A DNA stretch of 64,000 bases from Rickettsia helvetica. Lineage in GTDB: Bacteria; Pseudomonadota; Alphaproteobacteria; Rickettsiales; Rickettsiaceae. The position numbers and the translations under genes were made by a program. The stretch is from assembly GCF_963970025.1 (NCBI RefSeq), contig NZ_OZ018776.1:186001-250000 (forward strand), written 5' to 3'. The notes beneath the pieces are model-generated. The model was not told where the DNA came from and ran no database searches. It saw only the letters and a program-made list of their open reading frames with translations. Below, in pieces: positions 1-7,901 of the stretch (within the stretch, counting starts at the first letter, position 1; every line of letters begins with the position of its first letter).

Positions 1-216
1 TTTGTCGTAACAATATACTGCTCTGAAGAAATAAGAATGCAAAGAGCGATAACGAGATCTTCGTTTGATATAGAAATTTATAATAAAATCAAAGAAATTC
101 AACTATCACAAGAGAGCAAAATAGCAAAAGCAGATTTTGCTATAAATAGCGGCGTTGATATGTTAGACTTGGAAAAACAAATAGCGAAGCTAATAAAGGA
201 TTTGGAAGTAAGATAA
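1..216 (+). CDS. coaE: Dephospho-CoA kinase, C-terminal part (gene cut by window edge)
   Basis: The open frame runs from base 1 to TAA at 214-216 and encodes the last 71 residues. The stretch CSEEIRMQRAITR fits the LID region of dephospho-CoA kinase, which phosphorylates dephospho-CoA in the last step of CoA synthesis; it is followed by a helical tail and ADFAINSG, the usual end of the family. Position just before dnaQ on the same strand agrees with rickettsial order. The final residues LEVR appear to have been rewritten by a downstream repeat insertion (see the 18-bp duplication). The N-terminal P-loop is outside the window, so the call rests on the C-terminal third and on context. Confidence 0.8.
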   Translation, partial: FVVTIYCSEEIRMQRAITRSSFDIEIYNKIKEIQLSQESKIAKADFAINSGVDMLDLEKQIAKLIKDLEVR

Positions 217-446
217 TTCTTGTCATTGCGAGGAAATTACGGTCTTGTTGCATGAAACGAAAAACGCATTCGATATCATACCGTGGCTTGACCACGGTAT
301 CCAGAAAAATAACTTGATAATACTAATATTATTAGTATTTTTAACTGGATCCTGCGATCAAGTCGCGGGATGACAGAGGGGGAAGTGAGCCATGCAATAA
401 CATCCGCTCACAATGACGATTTTAAAGACTAATAAAGGATTTGGAA
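190..446. repeat. 18-bp direct repeat flanking a palindromic repeat insertion
   Basis: CTAATAAAGGATTTGGAA occurs at 190-207 (end of coaE) and again at 429-446 (ribosome binding site and first base of dnaQ). The intervening bases are mostly a type-A interspersed repeat. This looks like a target duplication made when the repeat entered. The second copy carries the AAAGGA ribosome binding site of dnaQ. Confidence 0.7.
220..425. repeat. Type-A interspersed palindromic repeat
   Basis: It contains the paired modules ATACCGTGGCTTGACCACGG and GATCAAGTCGCGGGATGAC around the central palindrome AATACTAATATTATTAGTAT. Outer pieces resemble GTCATTGCGAG and its complement. The same element recurs between many genes of this window. 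Confidence 0.8.
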
Positions 447-1135
447 TGTCGAGTTTAAGAGAAATAATTTTAGATACCGAAACTACGGGACTTGACCCAC
501 GACAAGGTCATCGAATCGTTGAGATCGGTGCTATTGAGATGGTAAATAAGGTATTAACAGGCAGGAATTTTCATTCTTATATTAATCCTGAGCGAGATAT
601 GCCGTTTGAGGCTTATAGAATTCATGGCATATCCGGCGAATTTTTAAAAGACAAACCTCTATTTCATACAATAGCCGACGATTTTTTAGAGTTTATTTCA
701 GATAGCAAACTTATTATTCATAATGCTCCTTTCGATATTAAATTTCTAAATCACGAATTATCATTATTAAAAAGAACCGAAATTAAACTCTTGGAACTAG
801 CAAATACTATTGATACTTTAGTGATGGCTAGAAGTATGTTTCCAGGCTCAAAATATAATCTTGATGCATTATGTAAAAGATTTAAAGTTGATAATTCAGG
901 TAGGCAGTTTCACGGGGCTTTGAAAGATGCGGCATTACTTGCAGAAGTATATGTAGAGCTAATGGGCGGTAGACAATCCGCTTTTAAAATGATTGATAAA
1001 TCTGCCGGAATAAATAATTTAACCACTAATCAAGTAAATAACAAAACAGAGCAAACGACTATCGTTATTAAACCTACAAAAGAAGAGCTGCAAAAACATA
1101 AAGAATTCCTAAGCAAGATTTTAATACCGGCTTAA
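446..1135 (+). CDS. dnaQ: DNA polymerase III epsilon subunit (3'-5' proofreading exonuclease)
   Basis: This is the proofreading subunit of the replicative polymerase core. All three DEDDh exonuclease motifs are visible: Exo [12 protein letters not shown] (D10, E12), Exo II HNAPFD (D97) and Exo [12 protein letters not shown] (H156, D161). The start at 446 is chosen because AAAGGA lies 6 bases upstream and MSSLREI matches the family N-terminus. An in-frame ATG at 413 lies inside the upstream repeat and is probably not used. The protein has 229 residues, normal for rickettsial DnaQ. It follows coaE and probably once overlapped it. Confidence 0.93.
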   Translation: MSSLREIILDTETTGLDPRQGHRIVEIGAIEMVNKVLTGRNFHSYINPERDMPFEAYRIHGISGEFLKDKPLFHTIADDFLEFISDSKLIIHNAPFDIKFLNHELSLLKRTEIKLLELANTIDTLVMARSMFPGSKYNLDALCKRFKVDNSGRQFHGALKDAALLAEVYVELMGGRQSAFKMIDKSAGINNLTTNQVNNKTEQTTIVIKPTKEELQKHKEFLSKILIPA

Positions 1136-1156
1136 AATTGGGGTTGTTGTAACCCT

Positions 1157-1247
1157 TGTCATACCGCGACTTGATCGCGGTATCTAATAAAACAATCAGT
1201 AACGGTATATTTCTAGAGATACCGCGGTTGTAGCCGCGGTATGATAA
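1157..1247. repeat. Short type-A palindromic repeat
   Basis: Two inverted modules, TACCGCGACTTGATCGCGGT and GATACCGCGGTTGTAGCCGC, lie between dnaQ and surf1. Each is a strong hairpin on its own. Confidence 0.75.
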
Positions 1248-1266
1248 AAGGACATTAAACTTAACC

Positions 1267-1962
1267 ATGACTAACAAAACTAATTTAACAAATTTCTTTG
1301 TACTTATAACTTTTACAATACTTATCTCCTTAGGCTTTTGGCAGCTTGGTCGATTAAAAGAAAAGAAATTATTCTTAGCCTCAATGCAAGCTAATCTAAC
1401 CTCACCTGCAATTAATTTAGCAGAAATTCAAGACGGTTTATCTTATCACAAAGTAAAAATTACCGGTCAATTTTTGCCTAATAAAGACATATATTTATAT
1501 GGTAGAAGGTTAATGTCGAGTGAAAAAGACGGATATTATTTAGTGACTCCTTTTAAAACCATAGAAGATAAAGTTATTTTAGTAGCACGAGGTTGGTTTA
1601 GTAATCGCAATAAAAATATTATCACGCAGGCGACCAATGATCAAAAACATGAAATAATCGGCGTTACTATGCCATCTGAAAAAACTCGTAGCTACTTACC
1701 TGCTAATGATATAAAAAATAATGTGTGGCTAACGTTAGATTTAAAAGCAGCATCCGACGCTTTAGGGTTAAATCTAGAGAATTTTTATATTATTGAGGAA
1801 GGAAAAGATATTAGTAATCTAGATATTGTACTGCCGCTTTCGATCAATCATTTAGCAGCTATTAGAAACGACCATTTAGAATATGCCTTAACTTGGTTTG
1901 GACTTGCTATTGCCTTAATCGTAATATATGTGATTTATCGGCGTAATGTCATTCCTGCGTAG
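1267..1962 (+). CDS. SURF1 family protein, cytochrome c oxidase assembly
   Basis: SURF1 proteins assist heme a insertion and assembly of aa3-type cytochrome oxidase in the inner membrane. Seen here: an N-terminal membrane segment (about residues 9-27) followed by the family signature GFWQLGRLKEKK, the central VKITGQF...DIYLYGRR region, and a C-terminal membrane segment ending WFGLAIALIVIYVIYRR. At 231 residues it has the usual two-membrane-segment layout and length. It stands alone between two repeats; no cytochrome oxidase gene is in the window. Confidence 0.9.
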   Translation: MTNKTNLTNFFVLITFTILISLGFWQLGRLKEKKLFLASMQANLTSPAINLAEIQDGLSYHKVKITGQFLPNKDIYLYGRRLMSSEKDGYYLVTPFKTIEDKVILVARGWFSNRNKNIITQATNDQKHEIIGVTMPSEKTRSYLPANDIKNNVWLTLDLKAASDALGLNLENFYIIEEGKDISNLDIVLPLSINHLAAIRNDHLEYALTWFGLAIALIVIYVIYRRNVIPA

Positions 1963-1974
1963 AGATCAGTTTTT

Positions 1975-2092
1975 CGTCATTGCGAGGAAATTACGCAAGT
2001 AATTGACGAAGCAATCCAGTTAAAAAATGCTAAAGATTAGCATTTTTTTAATTATTTTCTAGATTGCTACGCAGGAATGACATCAGATCCAT
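1975..2092. repeat. Type-A palindromic repeat (GTCATTGCGAGG variant)
   Basis: This inverted repeat runs from CGTCATTGCGAGGAAATTAC to ATTGCTACGCAGGAATGACA, with the small internal palindrome AAATGCTAAAGATTAGCATT. It separates surf1 from the helicase gene. Confidence 0.75.
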
Positions 2093-2113
2093 ACAATATA
2101 GAAAAAAGAAATA

Positions 2114-4657
2114 ATGAGTGATCTACAACAACAAGCATCCGATCCCAATTATTCCGTTTGGGTTTCGGCATCTGCCGGTACCGGTAAAACTAAGATCCTA
2201 ACCGATCGGTTTTTACGTCTATTAATAACGGGAGTAGAACCTTCAAATATTTTATGCCTTACTTTTACTAATGCTGCTGCTGTAGAGATGCAAGCAAGGA
2301 TTAATAGCAGACTTAAATATCTTTCTCTTTGCAACGCCGAGAAACTAGAAAAAGAACTTTTCTTAATGAGTGGCGATAAGCCATCGCCGCAAGAAACAGA
2401 AAACGCAAAAACTTTATATAATAAAATACTAAATAGCAATGAGCCTTTAAATATCTATACAATCCATGCTTTTTGTCAAAAAATTCTTAAAATTTTTCCT
2501 TTAGAAGCCGGCATAACGCCGGAATTTAAAATTCTTGAAGAAACCAAGCTACAAGATATCTTCCTAAATATCAGAAACGAACTTTATTTAAGCGATGAGC
2601 ATAATGACCTAATTAAAGTTTTGTTGAACCGCTTTCATGAAATAACCCTGCAAGATATTTTTACTGAAATAATCGAGCAGAAAATTAAATTCAAAAAGTT
2701 ATTTACTCATAAAACTATTTCAAAAGAAATATCTAATAAAAGACTAGCACTTGGTCAGTTAAACAATATCTATGACGAAATAGAAAATTTATTTGCAGAA
2801 TATGATCTAGAGATAAAAGCTCAAGAAATTTTTTTTACGAAAGACGGAAAAAAACGTAAAAGCCTTTTATCGAAAGAATTAACAAGAAAATATCCTAAAT
2901 TATTGCTAGAACTAGAAAAAATTACCTCTGAAATTTACCGATTAGATGAGCTGCGCCGTATAGAAGAGCTAGAATATCACACGAATTTACTTACTAAACT
3001 TGCTCATATTATTTTAAAAAAATATGATTCATATAAGGAAGAAAATAATTTACTCGATTACGACGATTTAATTTACTACACCGAGAAATTACTAAATAAT
3101 AAAACTATGCACAAATGGTTGCTGCATAAGCTGGAGAGTGAAATAAATCATATTTTGGTTGATGAAGCACAAGATACAAGCCCCCCGCAGTGGAATATTA
3201 TTACTACTTTAATAACAGAGTTTAATGCGGCAGATAAACAACAAAATGTCATACCATGGCTCGTCCACAGTATCCAGGAAAAAATAAAAAAAGATTGGAT
3301 CCCGCGATTCGATCGCGGGATGACAATTTTCATAGTAGGTGACGATAAACAATCCATTTTCAGTTTTCAAGGTGCCGATCTTCATAATTTCAGCTTAGTA
3401 AATGAGCAACTAAAAGCAAACCTTACAAGTACTAATAAGAAATTCAAAAATATCACCCTTGAATATTCTTATAGATCATGTGCAGAAATTTTACAATTTA
3501 CTCACAATGTTTTGAAAAATATAAAATCTGATTATCCAAGTTTATTCCTTTCGAATAATCCTTTAATATCCTCATTGCGTACACATCAAGGCATCATAAC
3601 GGTTTGGCCCTTAGTAATAAGTGAAAAACAAGAAGAGCTTTTTTGGGCGTTACCTGAAGATTATGAAAATTCTAAATCTGCTGCCGATTTACTCATAAAA
3701 AAAATCGTAAATTTTATAAAAGAACAAATAGAAAGCAAAGAAATTTTACCGTCCACTGCAAGCAGAATATACGAGAAAGATTTCATGATATTAGTAAGAA
3801 AGAGAGATGAATTTAGTAATAATCTGATAAAAGAACTTAGCAGAGCTAAACTTAAAGTTGAGATAAGTGATAGAATTAATCTTAAAGAAAATCTAACTAT
3901 AATGGATTTAATATCCGTGGCTAAATTTGTGTTATTACCTGACGATGATTTAAACCTTGCCGGTTTACTAAAATCGCCGATTATCGGCATGAATGAGCAA
4001 CAATTATACGAACTTCTTGTAAATAAAAACGATAATAGTTTATGGGATAATCTATCTGCTTATGAAGAAATATATACTAAATTAAATTCTTTGATTGAAA
4101 TTTATAAAATATCAACTGTTGAGAACTTCTTTGATTTAGTGGTGAATAATTTAAATTTACGAGAGATTTTTTACGCTTATAACGGCGATGATAGCGATGA
4201 TATGATAAATGAGCTATTAACGTTAAGCAAAAACTATGTGAATGATATAGATAATTCACTACAAGGCTTTATAGCCTGGTTTGAGAATAACGATATCTAT
4301 ATCAAACGTGATATGAAACATTCAGACAAAATAAGAGTAATGACTATACACGGCTCTAAAGGACTTGAAACTCCTATCGTTATATTATGCGATTCTACTA
4401 CTTTGCCGATAAGCAGCAATAAATTTATTTGGGATGATAAAGGTGAAATGTTTTTTTCTGCTAATATTGTAGATACACCAACATTTTTACAAAAGCTGAA
4501 AGACGCTGAAAAACTAAAAGATTTGCAGGAATATATAAGACTACTCTATGTTGCAATGACGAGAGCTAAAGACCAGCTAATTATATGCGGTTTTAGTAAT
4601 AAAGCTGCTATTCCTGAAAATTGTTGGTATGAAATAACCAAGAAAACTTTCAATTAA
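2114..4657 (+). CDS. addA: AddA-like UvrD/RecB superfamily 1 helicase lacking the C-terminal nuclease domain
   Basis: AddA is the helicase-nuclease subunit of the AddAB double-strand-break repair machine in alphaproteobacteria. Seen: Walker A SASAGTGKTK (residues 18-27), motif II LVDEAQDTSPPQW, motif III IVGDDKQSIFSFQG, motif V TIHGSKGLETPIV and motif VI LLYVAMTRAKDQL. The AddA-type spelling of motif I and the DEAQDTSPPQW box favour AddA over UvrD or PcrA. The protein stops at 847 residues just after motif VI, whereas full AddA continues with a PD-(D/E)XK nuclease of about 250-300 residues. About 26 residues near position 378-403 are coded by an in-frame palindromic repeat between motifs II and III. 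No addB gene is adjacent. The frame is otherwise intact, so a helicase-only protein may be made. Confidence 0.82.
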   Translation: MSDLQQQASDPNYSVWVSASAGTGKTKILTDRFLRLLITGVEPSNILCLTFTNAAAVEMQARINSRLKYLSLCNAEKLEKELFLMSGDKPSPQETENAKTLYNKILNSNEPLNIYTIHAFCQKILKIFPLEAGITPEFKILEETKLQDIFLNIRNELYLSDEHNDLIKVLLNRFHEITLQDIFTEIIEQKIKFKKLFTHKTISKEISNKRLALGQLNNIYDEIENLFAEYDLEIKAQEIFFTKDGKKRKSLLSKELTRKYPKLLLELEKITSEIYRLDELRRIEELEYHTNLLTKLAHIILKKYDSYKEENNLLDYDDLIYYTEKLLNNKTMHKWLLHKLESEINHILVDEAQDTSPPQWNIITTLITEFNAADKQQNVIPWLVHSIQEKIKKDWIPRFDRGMTIFIVGDDKQSIFSFQGADLHNFSLVNEQLKANLTSTNKKFKNITLEYSYRSCAEILQFTHNVLKNIKSDYPSLFLSNNPLISSLRTHQGIITVWPLVISEKQEELFWALPEDYENSKSAADLLIKKIVNFIKEQIESKEILPSTASRIYEKDFMILVRKRDEFSNNLIKELSRAKLKVEISDRINLKENLTIMDLISVAKFVLLPDDDLNLAGLLKSPIIGMNEQQLYELLVNKNDNSLWDNLSAYEEIYTKLNSLIEIYKISTVENFFDLVVNNLNLREIFYAYNGDDSDDMINELLTLSKNYVNDIDNSLQGFIAWFENNDIYIKRDMKHSDKIRVMTIHGSKGLETPIVILCDSTTLPISSNKFIWDDKGEMFFSANIVDTPTFLQKLKDAEKLKDLQEYIRLLYVAMTRAKDQLIICGFSNKAAIPENCWYEITKKTFN
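3247..3324 (+). repeat. Type-A palindromic repeat inserted in frame in the helicase gene
   Basis: TGTCATACCATGGCTCGTCC and GATTCGATCGCGGGATGACA are the same modules seen between genes elsewhere. The frame stays open through the element. It lies directly before the motif III strand IVGDDKQS. Confidence 0.85.
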
Positions 4658-4686
4658 TAATTGTTTAATTAAATATAATATGCTAT

Positions 4687-4719
4687 TAAGACGCACTTAT
4701 AATTTAAAATAGCGTCTTA
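4687..4719 (+). terminator. Hairpin between the helicase gene and the ankyrin gene
   Basis: TAAGACGC (4687-4694) pairs with GCGTCTTA (4712-4719). The right arm ends on the A of the following start codon, so it may act as a helicase-gene terminator or hide the start of the ankyrin gene. There is no T-run after it. Confidence 0.4.
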
Positions 4720-5054
4720 TGTTGAAGATTTTAGAAATTTTTTTTGAAAATAAAGCAAGAATTAAAATAGAAAGGTTTAAGCAATTACCGCCTTTACATG
4801 TAGCTGCTGCAGAAGGTAATATTTCTGATGTAAGAATATATTTACATAGAAAATGTGACGTAAACAAGCAAGATATTAACGGTAACACCCCTCTGCATCA
4901 TGCTTATGAAAAAGGTAATAAGGAAGTAATAAAAATACTGTTTCAATCTCATGGCATTGATAAGAATATTCAAGATAATAAAAATTATATCCCTGCAGAT
5001 TATAGCACTGAATTTGAAAATAAAGTAGATAAGCTTGGAGAAGTCATAGAATAA
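4719..5054 (+). CDS. Small ankyrin-repeat protein
   Basis: A 111-residue protein with two clear ankyrin repeats: LPPLHVAAAEGNISDVRIYL (about residues 24-43) and GNTPLHHAYEKGNKEVIKIL. A weaker third unit begins near DNKNYIPADYS. Ankyrin proteins mediate protein binding, and in Rickettsia some are exported to the host cell; no export signal can be recognised here. No Shine-Dalgarno sequence is visible, and a hairpin sits directly before the ATG, so translation may be weak. It could be a remnant of a longer ankyrin gene. Confidence 0.7.
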   Translation: MLKILEIFFENKARIKIERFKQLPPLHVAAAEGNISDVRIYLHRKCDVNKQDINGNTPLHHAYEKGNKEVIKILFQSHGIDKNIQDNKNYIPADYSTEFENKVDKLGEVIE

Positions 5055-5122
5055 GAATAGCTTGACAAATAACCAATTTATCTAAAATTGTTAAAAAAGG
5101 AGAAGAAAAATAAATTTTTAGC

Positions 5123-5184
5123 AAAAATTAATAAGATTTTTTTGAAATAGAATTAACTATTCTTTCAAAAATCTTATTAATTTT
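5123..5184. terminator. AT-rich inverted repeat, probable bidirectional terminator
   Basis: AAAATTAATAAGATTTTT at 5123 onward is the inverse of AAAAATCTTATTAATTTT ending near 5184, giving a stem of about 20 bp. It lies between the converging ankyrin gene and the small minus-strand pseudogene, a fitting place for a two-way terminator. Confidence 0.6.
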
Positions 5185-5202
5185 CCTTCATAAAACCTAG
5201 AA

Positions 5203-5373
5203 TTATTTTATACTTTCTAAATATAATGAACGCTGCTCTATTCTTTTTATCTCATCTATCGTTACCTGTTCTTCTAGCCTTTATTTAAACTTGGATCTCA
5301 GTTTTTCTAAATCTTTATTTTTCTTAGAAATTGGTAATATTTTAGATAATAATTTATTATTTTTGTTGAACAT
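5203..5373 (-). pseudogene. Broken paralog of the 60-residue protein encoded at 44331-44513
   Basis: Reading down from the ATG at 5373, the frame encodes 30 residues, meets TAA at 5281-5283, and continues in the same frame to a second TAA at 5203-5205. The part after the stop, RLEEQVTIDEIKRIEQRSLY, aligns with LLERPITKSDIERIEQRLAE of the intact protein. The upstream 70 bases are also nearly identical between the two loci (GAGCAA, TTAAGTTTAATCAAT, GGGAGCAA). Hence this is a decayed copy of the same leader-plus-gene cassette. The function of the family is unknown. Confidence 0.7.
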
Positions 5374-5523
5374 GCGGTTGCTCCCGATTGATTAAACTTA
5401 AGTTGCTCAAGTTTTAACCACCGAAGATTTTAACCTTGGGTGGTTGGGGCGTTAGAAGAACCGTCACAAAACAGTTATAATAGCTTTTAGGTTTAAAGTT
5501 TGTACTTTAAACCCTGAACATCG
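5374..5523 (-). promoter_or_regulatory. Structured leader of the small gene (uninterrupted copy)
   Basis: On the minus strand, in order: TGTTCAGGGTTTAAAG with a strong GGTTTAAAG/CTTTAAACC hairpin, then TCTAACGCCCC, then a hairpin from AACCACC to GGTGGTT, then AACTTGAGCAACTTAAGTTT and GGGAGCAA before ATG. The same blocks occur in the same order around 42982-43059 plus 44260-44330, where an insertion sequence separates them. Conservation of several hairpins suggests a cis-acting RNA or a mobile non-coding unit; the ligand or role is unknown. Confidence 0.5.
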
Positions 5524-5747
5524 CTAAAATCACCCCAACCATGACAAAGTTGAGGAGCATTTTTAAATGGATAATGCTAACCATCTGTGATAAAGGACTT
5601 CTACACCTCGGAATAACGTTACCGCTATTCTTGCAAGAATTCTAGCTTACTACTTTAAAAAGTCAACTAGGCTTTATTATATTTTTGAGCATCAACTAAA
5701 ATTCATTTAAATCTTCTCGAAAGGACATAAAATTAGAAGAAGAATTT

Positions 5748-6005
5748 ATGAAGCCTTTAAATATAAGTCAAAATAGATTAGCTCGTGATATTGATGTACT
5801 GCCAAGCCGTATCCATGCTATAGTACATGGCAAAAGATCAATTACTGCTGATATGGCTTTACGGCTTGGTAAATATTTTCAAACTTCGGCTCAAATGTGG
5901 ATTAATCTGCAATCACATTATGACTTAGAACTTGCAGAACGTAACGATTAGCCACATATTAAAGATCGTATTCGTACTATGGAAATAGCGAGAAGAGCAA
6001 GTTAA
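5748..6005 (+). pseudogene. HigA/VapI-type antitoxin remnant (HTH)
   Basis: MKPLNISQNRLARDIDVLPS, then GKRSITADMALRLGKYFQTS and MWINLQSHYDLELAE are the hallmark of the HigA/VapI XRE-fold antitoxin. The usual N-terminal HPGEIL part is scrambled: upstream in-frame codons give only KLEEEF. TAG at 5949-5951 interrupts the tail, which resumes as PHIKDRIRTMEIARRAS to TAA at 6003-6005. No HigB/RelE toxin gene is recognisable next to it. It is probably an orphan decayed antitoxin; a 67-residue truncated repressor could still be made. Confidence 0.7.
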
Positions 6006-6300
6006 TTATTTTTAACTCACTCCGAACCAGTATTAAATAACTGTACTAAATAGTATATAAATATCCAGCGTTTCAATTTCCTCCTTAGTAAATTTATAAG
6101 GAGATTTTATATAAATAAGTTTTTTGGCGTCTTGCTTCTTTATTTGGTCAGGCGGTAAATATATATAATCTATGTTCTTCTTAATCCTGATTACATGTAG
6201 CGTAACAATTGAAACACAGTTTTAAAATGCTTAAAATAATTTGACTATTTTAGAAAATTTTAATAAACTCTATTAATAAACTCAATCGATAATACAAAAT
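6006..6300. other. Intergenic region with a degenerate minus-strand reading frame
   Basis: No intact gene is visible. On the minus strand an open stretch of about 58 codons, without a start codon, includes IYLPPDQIKKQDAKKLIYIK and ends near 6035. It may be the tail of a lost gene, but I do not recognise it. The plus strand before fabD is AT-rich, with no convincing promoter. Confidence 0.3.
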
Positions 6301-7245
6301 ATGAAAACAGCTTTTATCTTCCCCGGTCAAGGGTCGCAATTGATCGGCATGGGAAAAGATTTTTATGATAATTTTAAACCCGCCAAAGAAACTTTTCAAA
6401 TCGTTGATGAAGTACTAAAACGAAAACTCACTGATATAATTTTTAATGGACCTTCTGAAGAATTGACCTTAACCACTAACGCACAACCGGCATTAATGGC
6501 AGTATCTATGGCAATAATAAATATTATCAAAGCTGAAACCGGTAAAAGTTTGGATAGTCTTTGCGATTATGCTGCCGGTCATTCGTTAGGTGAATATAGT
6601 GCTTTATGTAGCACCGAAAGTATTAGTCTTGAGACAGCAGCAAAACTACTTCATATACGTAGTACATCTATGCAGGAAGCATGTCCTGAAGGTGAGGGAA
6701 GCATGGCAGCTTGTATCAATATTCCACTTCAAAAACTTGAAGAAATATTAGAAGATATAAACAAAATAAATTTATGCCAAATTGCCAACGATAACATCGA
6801 AGGACAAATAGTTATTAGCGGCAAGACCACAGCTATAGATCATGCTATTAGTATAATTAAAGATTTAGGTTATAAAGCGATAAAGCTGAAAGTCAGTGCT
6901 CCATTTCATTGTAGCTTAATGAAGCCGGCAGAAGATAAAATGCGAGTAGCTCTTGATAAAGCTGTAATTAATAAGCCTCTGATACCGGTAATCCAAAATT
7001 ATACCGCAAAACCTACTCTAGATCCTAAAGAAATCAAACAAAATTTAATTCTTCAGATATGCGGACGAGTTAGATGGCATGAAACTTTAGAACTATTTAA
7101 TACCTTAGATATAACTCATATAGTAGAAATAGGTGCCGGAAGCGTACTAATAAATATGTTCCGAAAAATTAATTATCCATTCAAATTAAGTAATATAAGT
7201 AATTTAGAAGAACTACAGAATTTTTTAGATAACGTTAGCAAATAA
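6301..7245 (+). CDS. fabD: Malonyl-CoA:ACP transacylase
   Basis: FabD moves malonyl from CoA to acyl carrier protein, supplying the extender unit for type II fatty acid synthesis in the cytoplasm. The 314-residue protein begins with the family start TAFIFPGQGSQ, carries the nucleophile motif GHSLGEYSAL (S95), and has the second catalytic region KVSAPFHCSLM with the active histidine. It ends with HIVEIGAGSVLINM. The gene stands alone between decayed genes; its partners acpP, fabG and fabF are near 47-50 kb and fabH is near 61-62 kb. Confidence 0.96.
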   Translation: MKTAFIFPGQGSQLIGMGKDFYDNFKPAKETFQIVDEVLKRKLTDIIFNGPSEELTLTTNAQPALMAVSMAIINIIKAETGKSLDSLCDYAAGHSLGEYSALCSTESISLETAAKLLHIRSTSMQEACPEGEGSMAACINIPLQKLEEILEDINKINLCQIANDNIEGQIVISGKTTAIDHAISIIKDLGYKAIKLKVSAPFHCSLMKPAEDKMRVALDKAVINKPLIPVIQNYTAKPTLDPKEIKQNLILQICGRVRWHETLELFNTLDITHIVEIGAGSVLINMFRKINYPFKLSNISNLEELQNFLDNVSK

Positions 7246-7300
7246 CTGTCTTTAATAACTTCTGACTTATAAAGTTTTTAAATTAACTTAATATTATTAT

Positions 7301-7818
7301 ATGAAAATTAGTTTTAGTTTTTTTAAGCAATTGCTAGAATTATTAACTAGTGATTGGCGAAGCTATTTAAATGACAGAATAACAGAGCTGAAAAATTTAG
7401 CTTTATTAGACGGTAATAATACATTTTTAAGAGAAGAATGTTATAGAAAAATTGCTCTTATTAAAAAGGATGCATTAAAGAAGGGGAATATCCATGGTAT
7501 GTTGCTCCTTTTAATAAAATAGATCATGCAAGTTTACTACTTACCAACATTCATATATTAGAGCTTGATTATCTAAATCAAAATACGGTAAAAGCAGTAA
7601 AAAATATGCTACGAAATAATTTCAAAGATATATATAATCCGGAAATTTATATTATTGCTAACTATGAAGAACATACAATTACAAACTATACAATAATAGA
7701 TAAAATAGCCAAAGGTAAAGTTATTACCTTTGAAGATTTAAATATTAAATATGTAGATCACACGGATGAAGAGTTAAAATATATAGGTGATATTAGAAAA
7801 CTAGACAGCGAGAGTTAG
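7301..7818 (+). pseudogene. Frameshifted unknown gene, 5' part
   Basis: The frame from ATG 7301 stops at 7522, but reading continues in another frame as EYPWYVAPFNKIDHASLLLT through IRKLDSES to 7818. The switch falls at the GGGG run 7483-7486, where one lost G explains the break. At the 3' end a third frame opens at 7797 and runs on without a stop into the next gene (7902-8570). All three parts may thus derive from a single gene of about 420 codons. The product is rich in hydrophobic, Asp and Lys residues and I recognise no family. Confidence 0.6.
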
Positions 7819-7901
7819 TAGCAGATATATCAAATATCATCAAATTTATTTATCAATTTTATTTTGTAGATTCTGCTATTACTCAGTATACGATCATTTT
7901 T

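Noticed and set aside
413..445. Upstream ATG for dnaQ
   Set aside because: It lies in the end of a type-A repeat and lacks a ribosome binding site; the ATG at 446 has both the site and the family N-terminus.
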